Shown here: one piece after another, positions 10,012 to 20,294 of the stretch
Position numbering within the stretch: the first letter of the stretch is position 1
Layout: the number at the start of each line of letters is the position of its first letter
Assembly (NCBI GenBank): GCA_024663395.1
Contig: JANFAH010000022.1
Span: 62,001-126,000 of the forward strand
Length of the DNA: 64,000 nt
Reading direction: 5' to 3'
DNA from: Pisolithus tinctorius
Lineage: Eukaryota; Basidiomycota; Agaricomycetes; Boletales; Pisolithaceae
The notes under the pieces: generated by a model
What the model saw: only the letters and a program-made list of their open reading frames with translations
What the model was told of the DNA's origin: nothing
Database searches by the model: none
Made by a program: the position numbers and the translations under genes

Positions 10012-11218
10012 ATGTCCTCAGCAACGGATTCAGAGGCTGCCATTAGTGCGTTCGTGAATGCCATACATCCAAGTTGTGACTATATCGTCGTATCCGCCGC
10101 TTTTTCTGCTTGTCTGTTTACTCTCTTCGTAGTCCTTGTCGCACTATCCACCAAGGAATCTCGGCGCTGCCTGGCATTCCGACTGAATGTACTCGCCATC
10201 TGTGTCGTCTCGGTCACGGGTATTTTGACTGGCTTGATTAATGGGCAAGCGATATTCCACCCGTTCAATCCGGTGTCGACAAGCGTTTATCTTGCCGCAG
10301 TCGTCTTCACCGTCTTCCCACCATTGCTGTATGATTCGATATTGTTAACTCGCCTCTTTGCAATCTATCCCTTCTCCACCACACCTCCGATCACTCTATT
10401 GAAGATATTTGCATTCCCCTTCTGTGTCAAATGCACTCGGGTAGTCGTTATCGTCGGTTTTTTCGTCAACGTTTGTTTCATTCCTGGTTGACGCTTTGCG
10501 CAGACAGTTGCCACTCACGACTACTTTGGGTCCGGGATGACCACCGAAGCTCTCATCCAGGATCAGTCCACCGTCTGGTTCCGTAACCACTACCTGATTG
10601 CTGAATGGACAATGCAAATTGCCGACAACTTGTAAGTTGGCATCCCTCTACGTGATCCATCGGACATATTTTCTTCGGAAGGTACTCCGTCAGCCTTTTC
10701 CTTTATAATCTCCACATCCGCACATCACCGATAAAAAGAGGTGAGAGTACCTCCGCGTTTCCCTCTGGCGAAGGAATAACTCATACATTTCCTGATATGC
10801 AGCACGCAGCATTGCGGAGCGCATCCGCCAAATCTTCTATATCTCTGTTGCCAATTTTATCTTCCCTCTCATCTTTAACGTTGCACAAATCATCTTCGTA
10901 ATGATTGATCGGTCCCCCACTACCGGTGCAACGGTGCTCTTGATCAACAACTATATAACCGTCATGGGGGTATTGTGCGCGACATTGTGGTTCTCAGGAT
11001 CGGAGCGAGTCCGCGCAGGCAGTGAAGCATTACCTGAGTACATGCTCAACTCCCGCAGACCAAACTCGGGAAGAGATGATGTCGCTGGCGGGAAGAGTGG
11101 GAGTTCAATTATATTAATAGGGAGGTCTGTTACACACAGTAACACAGTCTTAGACACCGAGGCGGATCCCAAGCAGCCTACCACCCTGGAGAATGAGAAC
11201 AAGCATATCTTCGTGTAA
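10012..11218 (+). CDS. Seven-TM membrane protein, copy C (intact)
   Basis: The intact member of the cluster. Exons are 10012-10452, 10504-10631, 10682-10740 and 10803-11218, summing to 1,044 nt (347 residues), with three introns of 50-62 nt. Hydrophobic segments, in order: residues near 22-45 (VVSAAFSACLFTLFVV), 57-80, 87-115 (YLAAVVFTVFPPLLYDSILL), 130-148, 185-205, 215-240 (YISVANFIFPLIFNVAQII) and 247-270 (VLLINNYITVMGVLCATLWF), with a polar C-tail. The start MSSATDSEA is conserved in copies B and D. Seven helices and multicopy organisation suggest a receptor-like protein, but no diagnostic receptor motif is recognised and the family is unnamed here. All splice sites are conserved with copy A, which supports the model. 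Confidence 0.8.
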
Positions 11219-11566
11219 TTTACTGGTCCCATCCCCACGTCTTGTGATGATGGTTGACGACGCTCCGGTACCGATGAGCAATGTACCCGTCGTGACGTTG
11301 AATGTATGTGTACGTTCCGTGCACGGGAGGGAATCTTTGTTCTGTGCCTTGGTTTTCAAGGTCGTTCTTGCCCTGTAAGCTGACAAGCATAATCATAGCA
11401 GCGGCTTCTTAGCCCCTTCAATGAACTCCACTGGGTCAATCTATTCACCGATGGTCAACCGATGCTCCATGCCGGACACAAGGTAGCATCAACATGTTGG
11501 TGCTCCCGAAGCAAGCCATAAGTGAAGAAAATAATCGTATGGCTTTGAATTCGGAGGGATCGGGAA

Positions 11567-12626
11567 TCACACTATAAAATCCACGTCCTTTGTCGTCGAC
11601 ATGGCGAGTTGCTTGAAATTCGTTAGCGCGTCACCGTCTAAACTTGCCGGGTCAACTGTGACAATCCTTGTCCCCGGTACCACAACCCTGCTCCTCCCCA
11701 CCCCGCCGTTGACAAGAGCCCTTCACATTTCCAGCCTACGCCGTAGCATTTCGTCGGATGATGGCTCGTTGCAAGGTTGAGCCCACTCCGGTCTCGAGAA
11801 CCAGGGCGTTGCGCGCAATACACTTATCACGGTGACATAGCTGTTGATCAAGACTAACATCCCACCGCCGATATTGGAGGAACGATCAGCCACGATAAAT
11901 ATGAGTAGTACAACACGTGGTGAGAAGAATCTTACAGCTCTTCAATGGTCTCGCGCGGACGTGGAGGTTACAAAGGAAGAGGCTGACAGAATACCTTTGG
12001 AAACGGAGACAGTCAAACCGTTTGATGGAATACTTCGACATTTGTCAACTCACAAGTTGCCTGCTATTTGCAGCGTCCATTCAGCGATCACGTTGGGGTT
12101 ACGAAACCAGATGTTGACATCATCCTTGACGAGGGTCTCGGTGGTCGTACCAACCATAATAAAGTCATTGACGAGAAGAATCTGCACTCAGAATCAATGT
12201 CCAATGGACCCAAATATGTTTCGACAAATGAACCCACGATAACTACCACCCGAGCGTATTTGACACAGAATGGGAATGTCTTAGTAGAGAGACCGGAAGC
12301 GTGCTGGCAGGAGGGTAGAGAACGAAGAGGCGAGTCAACAATATCGAGTCATACAGTGAGGGTGGGAAGTAAAGGAAGGCGACTGCAGCAGTAAAGGCAC
12401 TTGTTGACACCGGATCGAACGGGTTCGTTAGGGCGAGACGGATGGCAAACACACTCAGTCGGAATGCCAGGCGGCGACGAGACTCGTTGGTGGATAATGG
12501 AAGGACTACAAAAAGGGTAGATAGGCAGGCAGAGAAAGCAGTGATCGTAGCGACATAGTCGAAACTCATACGTACGGCGTTCACGAACACATTGATGGTA
12601 GTCTCTGAATCCGTTGCTGACGACAT
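11567..12626 (-). pseudogene. Seven-TM protein, copy D: decayed
   Basis: Minus-strand homologue of copy C starting MSSATDSETT. Exon 1 lacks about 14 residues between the second helix and NPFDPVSTS. Then a deletion of about 7 nt at the place of GAAGATATTTGC shifts the frame, so KIFAFPF is lost. Further pieces are recognisable: FRNPNVIAEWTLQIAGNL near 12.06-12.15 kb, LLIFIVADRSS and LINSYVTVISVLRA near 11.82-11.90 kb, and the C-terminal DPASLD..LTNFKQ near 11.61-11.65 kb. It is divergent from copy B and convergent with copy C, so the cluster is a set of alternating orientations. It is probably non-functional. Confidence 0.75.
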
Positions 12627-13610
12627 GTGAGATGGTGCATCGGAATGCATACACGCATCACTGACACCCAACCTCACGTACTTGATAATTACCGTATGTA
12701 GCTGGTCCGCGCAGCCCATAACAGCAATCCGAAAAAAGTTAGTAGTCCTTCCATTGAGAAGACTAGTCTGAGATCTGAGAGATCGGCGGCGGGGGAGTAA
12801 GGATGTAGTATCCTTGAAACCACAGGATTACGTGTTTATCTTCTTCCCTACTGGTCAAAGAACGCTTTCCATGGCGACTTTGTGTTCCACATCACAATGA
12901 GCTGGACAGCAGGGAAGCTGCTACCTGTGTTTGTAAAATTGAAACAACAAGACTGGCTGATCCGACATCCGTCCGGGGGAGATAGAAGTTCCACCAACAT
13001 GGCACGATCATCGAGATTGTAAACGCAGTGCTGGGGACCTCCTGACTCGAACCTTGCGCCCGGTTCTTGATATATCGCTGAGATGCAATGTAATTACGAA
13101 ACACGAACGCCTGGAGGGCCCGAAGCAGCCAAAAAAGATTCAGTCTCAACAAGTTCAGAAACACCCATGCGGAAAATAACTACTGTTAACGCCTGATGAG
13201 TTCCAGAGGTGCAGATGTAGCAGTAGCTATAGCAAAATGGCCTCGACGAGGTTAGTTGGTCATATGCATCGAACTTCCCAAGAAAGGTTGATGCGGCTGT
13301 TATCCGTTGAGACAAACCCTTGTATAGTTCGCTGCATGGGTGCCTCGCCATCTTGAAGCACTATTCGGGAATCCGGAGCGGAGATTGCGACCACCAGTAC
13401 TAGTGTTGTATCATAGAGCCCGTGCGTAGGCGGTTTACAGTGCAAAGTGCAAACACAATGCTTATGTAATCACCAAGTACTTTTTGATTGGCTCTAGACT
13501 TCAAAGATGTGTTGTCAGTACGCATTTGTGCTGTCTGTCCTACGATCTTCCTACAAGTTGGTATTCAGTAGGCCATAATAGTTACCCACATTCCACATTA
13601 CAATTCTAAC

Positions 13611-15934
13611 ATGTTTGAGGCACCTTATCCTCCCCACGACCTACAAGACAAAGACAGGTAAGCACAGACATTTGCAAGACAATACCTTGGAACTCCCGTA
13701 TACCCTACTTAATACGCTACCCTTAGTTTCGCGTAAGTTTCGTTCGTCTTCAATCTACGACCGACGCGCTTCATAGCAAAGACTCGGAAGCTACGGGACA
13801 CTACTCACATACTGGCCGGCGATCATCACCAATCTGGTCGACCATATCCGCGAATTGATCGATTGTACTGTTACAGTGGGACCTGATGAAGCTCACACCA
13901 ACGACGGGTGGAACGATCATGCTACTCAGCTGAAGATCAATGAGGGGAAAGAGATCATCTCGAAGGCTATCCGACTCAAGTGTCGCATGGAAAGCGATCA
14001 GGAGCTGGAGTGGGTTTTGGGAATCGATATGTGGTTTGATAAGCACTGATACCATGGACTTACAGAAAGATCCCAGAGGATGGGGAGTTTTACGTCGACG
14101 AGTACAACTTAGAGCTAGCAAAGCTCGCTCAGATTGGGAAGAATACGTGGTTCGTTGTCCCATGGCTTTTTGCGGAGTAAGATCTGTGTGCAAAACCTAG
14201 CGGGTTGTTGCTCACCCTACCCGGCGATTCACAGGAGCTATCTGTATGTGCCCTCCGTATATTTGATCTGGTCCACTTACCAATATGCTTTAGATACCGC
14301 CTGATTCGTTCTTTCTTTAAGCAGACCACTCGCTGGACGGAATTCGATCCATTCCGCAAAAAGAAGGAAGAAGCATTCCGAAATAGCGCAACCGCCGTGT
14401 ATTGTGAGTATCAACGAGTGTACGGCCCTTCAGTGTAACCGTGTTGATCACATATCTAAAGATATAGCAACGATAATGCACGAGTTAGAAAGCGAGAAAG
14501 ACAGACTTATAAATGACCCTGATAAGCTCTCGGTTCTCCTCAAGGAAATGGTACAGATGTGTCTTTGGTGCGGGATTGCTTTCACATGTCAGATACGCTG
14601 TCGTGGTTACTTCGGTGTTTAGGGGAAATGCCACGGTGAGAAGAACGCGGCTGAGCAACAAAGCCGGAAAGTTAACTTTCGAGGAACTAGGACCTATCTT
14701 TCTTAATACACCTCGCGCCTTCCGATATCGAGCAATTTCAGAATGTTGGGAGGGATGCTCAACAAGCCCGGAAGGAATTCATTCTCAAGGACGACCAAGA
14801 GAACCTGTGGGAACACATTAGGAGCTTGGAGCATCAAGTAGGACCTGTCACACGATGTGATTTTGTTCTCGATAACGGTAAACAACCAGCACGTTTGCGA
14901 TCGTATTTGACTCACTCAATCACAGCCGGGTTCGAGGTGGGAAAGAGACACATTTCCGCTCCATCGAGTCTTGACCATCTGGAAGCTTTTCACTGACCTC
15001 GTGTTTGCCGATTTCCTCGTCACTCACACACCCTATTTCTCCAAAGTCGTCTTCCAGTAAGTGCAAATTATGGACTTCATTATAATATAGTCACGGTCTC
15101 AGCCCGAAGCTCTTCCCCTGGTTCGTTTCCGATGTCACCCCGGCCGACTTCTATAAGACTGTAGAGTCACTATCGTCGTCCACTTTCTTCAATGCCACCA
15201 CGATGACGACCGAATCAGCTCATCATCTCAAGGAAATGGTAGAACGATGGAAGAGATACTTGCAAGAGGGCGTATTTTCCCTAAGCACGGAGCTCGAGGG
15301 TGGGTATAAGAAGACTCAGTTTTGGACGGGTCCCTGGCCATATTGGTATATGGAAGATAAGGCAAACGAGTTGTGGCGTTCGTTATCTGAAAGTAGTTTA
15401 GTGATAATTAAGGTGAGCAAATGAGATTGCTGTTCCCTGCTGCTCCTTATACTATTGATGTTGATAGGGAGATCTTAAGTTCGTATCACGTTCGTGGCAC
15501 CCATTATATTCGTTAATGCATGCCTTATCTGTAGTTATCGCAAGTGTGTTATCTTTGTGCCGATCTAGAGGAGCTCATAAGCGAAATGTCACAGGTTAAC
15601 AGGGGATGTGAAGTGGCCAGTGTCGATGCCCTTTGCCACGGCTCTTGGTAACGGCCTTCCGAATGCATACAAGGGTGATATCTTGAGACAGGTTATTTTT
15701 CACAGGGCCCTTGGCAGGGTCGTTCCCGCTACTGAGCCTTCGCACAAACAAATCAGATGTCGTAGTTGGCGTACCGCAAGATGTTGCAGATAGGTTGGAC
15801 GAAAAAGACAAGCGCTGGAGAGTGAATGGAAAGTATGTTCTGTCTGCTTCGTTTCATTATAAGATCCGGCATGACAATGACGTCGTGCCAGGTATGGCCT
15901 TGTGAGCTTCGCACCGAAAGCGCATAGGAATTAG
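13611..15934 (+). CDS. ARMT1: ARMT1-type DUF89 protein (damage-control phosphatase/carboxyl methyltransferase family)
   Basis: Seventeen exons: 13611-13657, 13727-13732, 13791-14009, 14066-14176, 14235-14243, 14294-14403, 14468-14567, 14623-14635, 14691-14877, 14926-14936, 14986-15056, 15091-15412, 15468-15478, 15535-15543, 15595-15647, 15706-15832 and 15892-15934. They sum to 1,449 nt, or 482 residues, the usual size. Family landmarks in order are SFAY, WPAIITNLVDH, VPWLFAE-SYLYR, WTEFDPF, MHELESEK, CLWGNATDLS, DIEQFQNVG, DFVLDNAGFELFTDL (the metal and phosphate region), KLFPWFVSDVTP, KGDLNYRKLTGDVKWP and FPLLSLRTNKSDVVVG. The family has metal-dependent phosphatase activity on sugar phosphates, and the human member was also described as a glutamate methyltransferase. 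Which applies here cannot be told. Six exons are 6-13 nt, and each restores a conserved motif. Confidence 0.92.
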
Positions 15935-16968
15935 TGAGGAGGTATAGATAACGTGGAGTTCCTCTGACGCTGTTAGTGGGAAAAATAGAAGTGTCCCAGA
16001 TACCATTGGAAGATCACCAATCACGAACTAAATTGTGGAGCGCATGGTCCATTTCGCTGGGTACACCGCCTCCCTGGATCAGGAGTGCTCCGTGTGCCCT
16101 CACGCCAGGGTTAGGCAAGATAGGCTGACACGTTGGACGCCTTTCAATTGAACAAAAACTTCCGAATTCTGGCAGGGTTCGGGTTCTGTTCGGAGTGTGG
16201 AATCACCGGTGGGTCATTAAGGCAGCTCTGCCCCGCATACGCTCCCCACCGGGCGGTTATACTTCCCAAGGATCAAGGGTCCGTGCGATACCCCAAATAG
16301 GCCTTTCATGTCGCCCTCGGCCGACCTCTCTAGGATTACATATCATGAATGGAAAGCGTACTCAGCGGAGACAAATGATAAAGCCATGCGTTTGAGCGGT
16401 GACAGAAGTGGCGCCAACCTGTCTGCAAATAGTTCAGAACCAGGCACATGCGGGGCACGTACCTGGACACACAAGGTAACGATGAGAACATGCAGAAGCA
16501 AGCAACCATTGAGCTCAGCGCAACGCCGAGGGGTGTTTGAGAATTGATGGTCCACTCACTGCAGGTTTATCTATGGTGAGCGAGCTCACTGGATGATCTA
16601 CCGCAGCAGTGGTCGAATGGTAGTAGACCGGAGTGGCGCACAGCAAATGCAAAAGGCTAACCCAATAAAGGGGGCTATGAGAGAGGAATCCGAGGGTGGG
16701 ACGGTGCCAAATGACTAGTGTCGAACTGTCCGAGTGCTCCTTGGACAGAACTCTGCTTGACTTCTGAGAAATCGGCGTTAGGGATGGGCCAACTAAAATG
16801 GTCTACCGATTATGACCGGGACTCCGGGAACAGCGGCAATAAATATTTGGGCTTACCCGGACACAAGTAGGGCTGTTCGACACCCGCACGTGGACTGGCG
16901 TATGTCCTCCTGCTCGTCTTCTAACCACCACTGTATCTGCTATCCTAGCACCTGGAAGTCCTGAAATC
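15935..16968. other. Intergenic, no gene recognised
   Basis: Between two plus-strand genes. Several short ORFs (the longest about 79 codons) show no family resemblance and no partner exons. The NAA30 promoter must lie in the right half. No repeat shared with the rest of the window was noticed. Confidence 0.5.
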
Positions 16969-17938
16969 ATGGCTGAAATTGTATACAGACAGTATATAGG
17001 CGAATCAGATTTACCCCACATTATGTCGTTGGTTCAGAGTGAGCTCAGTGAACCCTACGTCATCTACACCTACCGTTACTTTCTCCATCAATGGTCCGTC
17101 TGCCTTCCATGTATCTCCTTTTGCGTTCACTGATTTTCTCCAACGTAGGCCGCAACTTGCATTTCTGGTAAATACTTGGTGTCCTGCTCCATGCACCACA
17201 GTTACTCAAGTTCTCGACCCCTCCAGGCGATACCAGCAGGCTCTTCGGTTCCGATAGGCGTCATCGTGTGCAAGCAGAGTATGCACAAGCATGTCGCTAA
17301 CAGAGGCTATATAGCTATGCTCAGCGTGAACAAGAACTGGCGTAAGCGCGGTGTAGGTGAGTTATCTCCCCGACCTCCGTCACCCATAATTCACCACACG
17401 ACACCCTTTCCTCTCGTCCCTGTCCCTACGCTGCAATGACCAACACTCTCATGATGACGTGTTTCATGGTGCCTGATAGCCAGTACGCTCGTACGACGCT
17501 CTATCGAAGTTATGAAACAGCACGGCGTAGACGAGGCAAGTGCTCCCAGGAACTTACGTATGTATTATTGAACTGACTTTTATACACTCCACCTCGATGA
17601 CATCCTGATCCCGACTCTAATATACCGCAACCCACTCACCGTGCGCACGTTCGGGGACAAAATTTGAAATATCATGGCAACCCAATCACTGGCGGCATCA
17701 GGTAGTGCTCGAGACCGAGTATGACAACGTAGCCGCGCTTGCTCTTTATGAATCTCTTGGGTTTATCCGAGAGAAGCGCTTGTATCGTTTCTATCTCAAC
17801 GGAAAGGACGCTTTCCGTCTTCTCCTCCCGATCCCTCCCGATGAAGACCAGGACAGTTCCCCATTCCATAGCCCCCGCCAGCCCATCAGGACATCCCCTT
17901 TCGCTTATGTCATTGACGATGACGACGACGACGATTAA
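16969..17938 (+). CDS. NAA30: NatC N-terminal acetyltransferase catalytic subunit
   Basis: Five exons, 16969-17093, 17149-17167, 17227-17356, 17480-17535 and 17702-17938, sum to 567 nt (188 residues). This GNAT enzyme transfers acetyl from acetyl-CoA to nascent chains beginning Met-Leu/Ile/Phe/Trp, working on the ribosome with Naa35 and Naa38 (Mak3 in yeast). Diagnostic features are [13 protein letters not shown] and [20 protein letters not shown] for substrate recognition, GVIVCKQ and [19 protein letters not shown] (the acetyl-CoA loop, R-K-R-G-V-A), and then [18 protein letters not shown]. The tail ends in a run of seven Asp, which is unusual. Intron 4 (17536-17701, 166 nt) starts GCAAGT, a GC-AG intron. 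No GT donor in the neighbourhood gives the conserved DEVVLETE. Confidence 0.95.
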
Positions 17939-19500
17939 TGCTTGGTACGGGGCGGTACCTCGTCTATCCATCCCTTGCTTCTTCTTGGTACCTCATCGGC
18001 TTAATCTTTAATCCCAATACGGTATCACCCCTCGTCGTTTATTAATCCCATGTCCTCGTGTACATTTATCTTGTCGTTCTTCTCTCATCGTCTTGCTGTA
18101 CATTCTTTCGTTCGATATCGGGGGCTACCTGGTGTTGGATCACTGCCACCCCTCACTTCTGTATGTACCCAGTTACACTGTACAGTATGCATGGCCCGGG
18201 GTTGCAGAAATTGTACTTCACCCACCTGTCAGCAAGCTGACCAGTACTTCCGCACCTGAGGACGTCGGCTGGAGACTCGAGAGATGCAAGGTGCATAGGC
18301 TGGTTAGCAGGCATCCAGCAGAAGACGTGTCAGCTGCCAATACTCCGGGGTGGGGATAATCGATAATCGATAAGCCTTTTACAAGACAGCAGCGCGACAG
18401 GTTCGTTTTCGGTCACCGATCGAAGTGTACGCCGGAATACGGTTCAACGTTCAAGTACTGTCCACGCGCATCTACGCACATGCAGTCATTATCGACTGCG
18501 TCGGCTCCGTAGAACATCGACAGCTTCACGTCATGTCCCAGCTTCTTACCTGGAGTCCAGTGCCAATATATTCATAATTGTTCAAGCATGCTCATACCCA
18601 CAGTGAACTTGTTCGGTTAATTGCTACCAGTCAGAAAACTGACTTGTTGCTGACTGTTCTGCCTGCCTCGGACATGACGGTGGTGGCAAGTCGCGACACA
18701 CCGTAGCACCAGGGATTGTACTAGCAAGGCCTTGCCAATGATACGCCTGTCTAGTTTAGCATGTGCGGGGTCACGAGCGAATGCCGAAAAACCTACTAAC
18801 GTTACTCTTTTAATAGGAGTGCAGTAACGTCTTGTATTCTCAGGACGCCGAGATTCTGCCCCGGGGGTTATTCTAGACGGGTATGGTTCAGCTGAGTGGG
18901 TGCCGAGCCGGCTGAACTAACCTTCATTCAACATGGACCTGTATGACTGGATCGCCCAAGAAGAATCGCTCGTTCTCGCTCGCCCTGGTCGTTCCTGTAC
19001 GAAAGGTTGCGTGTACCATTGTCCGGGGATCTGGGAATTCATCTGATGTTGTAGAACATTGTCATTTTCCGTTACAAAAAGGCCCGACTCGACGAGGAAA
19101 CCCGTAATGGGGGAAACCACTAGGTGCGTGTTGACCTCATCATTCACAGCGGCGTCGTCAATCAGTTGAATCTATCCGGGGGAAGGACATACGTTCTAGT
19201 TCTATGTTTGCTAAATTATTGATGCAAAGAGATTGTGCTTAGACTGATATCTTGTGCGTAGACGGCTCGACATTACTATCTTTGCAAGAAAGATAGGTTG
19301 GACTACAGCAGGGAAATATTTAGGACGAGGATAGACTGGTAGCGAAGGACAACAGAGTAAAAGCGACCTATACCCTCGACTGATGGGTTATGTATGGCCT
19401 TTCGGGGTGTATAGGCATAGTACGATAGGTACAGGACTCAAATCGGCGAGCACAGCGAGAAGAGACATACAAATACCATCGTATAGACTCAAACCAACCT
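17939..19500. repeat. Intergenic region with a decayed fragment of the HET-block repeat (about 18.60-19.23 kb)
   Basis: No gene is supported. The stretch 18.61-18.79 kb resembles 56.50-56.68 kb (CCAGTCAGAAA..GACTTGTTG against CCAGTCAGAAATTGAACTTC, then CGAGCGAATGCC). The stretch 19.14-19.23 kb (CAGTTGAATCTATCC..) resembles 29.64, 46.62 and 56.91 kb. It therefore looks like an old, eroded piece of the block that follows HET1 and HET2. Confidence 0.55.
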
Positions 19501-19510
19501 AGCCTTCGAG

Positions 19511-20187
19511 CTAAGCGACTCCACCTAGGCCGCCCACCGCATATGGTGTGCTGTGTGGCTGAACCGCACTTGATCCTTGATCAGAGATTGCACAAGTTGT
19601 CGGCCATCTTGCAGGTGAATGTTTGTGAAGCGTCGATTGGAGTTGCTCGCATTGAGACGAGAAAGGAGAAGATTGGTTCCAGTAGCGTAAATGCGAAGGT
19701 ATGGACCATCTTGATCCGTCAGCCTGCCAGAGCGCCACGTAGGGAATATCCTCCCGATATTCATAAAAAGTATCCAAAGCCGTGCCGCGATATAGGGAAA
19801 CGAATGCCATCTGCAACGCGTTTTCCAATTCGACCGGAAGACCTTCCGCTCTGTGTGCTTGAAGTATGCCTGAGAAGCGGGTTGGCGGAGAACACGGAGA
19901 GGGAATCATTGGCCCAAATTCTGAATATCATGATAGGATCGGCTCTACCAAAGGACATGACTCGGGGTGACCCCTAATTAGTGCTACTGCGCGGAACGAT
20001 TTGTACTTGGGATCCGGGATTCAATTCGAAAACTCCACGATGGCTTTAAGAAGGGTGACAACATCGAAGTCCCTGACTGGTGGCCGCCGAAGTCAGGTTC
20101 AGCGGCCTTATTCACTTGTTTTTCAAGATCCTCATGAGTGGCGTCATCAAGAAGAGACACGACAGGAGTTGGTGAACCTTTCAGCAA
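19511..20187 (-). CDS. Possible hypothetical gene, unrecognised
   Basis: Three overlapping or adjacent minus-strand reading frames (20187-19984, 19958-19761 and 19909-19511) could be exons of one gene divergent from NUP192. Suggestive stretches are PVVSLLDDATHEDLEKQV and LDTFYEYREDIPYVALWQADGSRW, which look like protein rather than noise. Splicing was not resolved, and no family is recognised. A plus-strand frame of 144 codons at 19543-19977 covers the same place and is an alternative. The 107 nt between this start and NUP192 would then be a shared promoter. It includes a CACGTG E-box at 20195-20200. Confidence 0.25.
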
Positions 20188-20294
20188 GTGAAATCACGTG
20201 ACCGTGACACATCCATGTATGGAAGTGTTTTCCCATCTCTTTCCCCCTGCTCGAACGCAACAACACTACTGTAATAATTTGGTTGTCGACAATA

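Noticed and set aside
19543..19977. 144-codon plus-strand ORF as a gene
   Set aside because: No family features. Minus-strand frames over the same bases look more protein-like, and neither is firmly supported.
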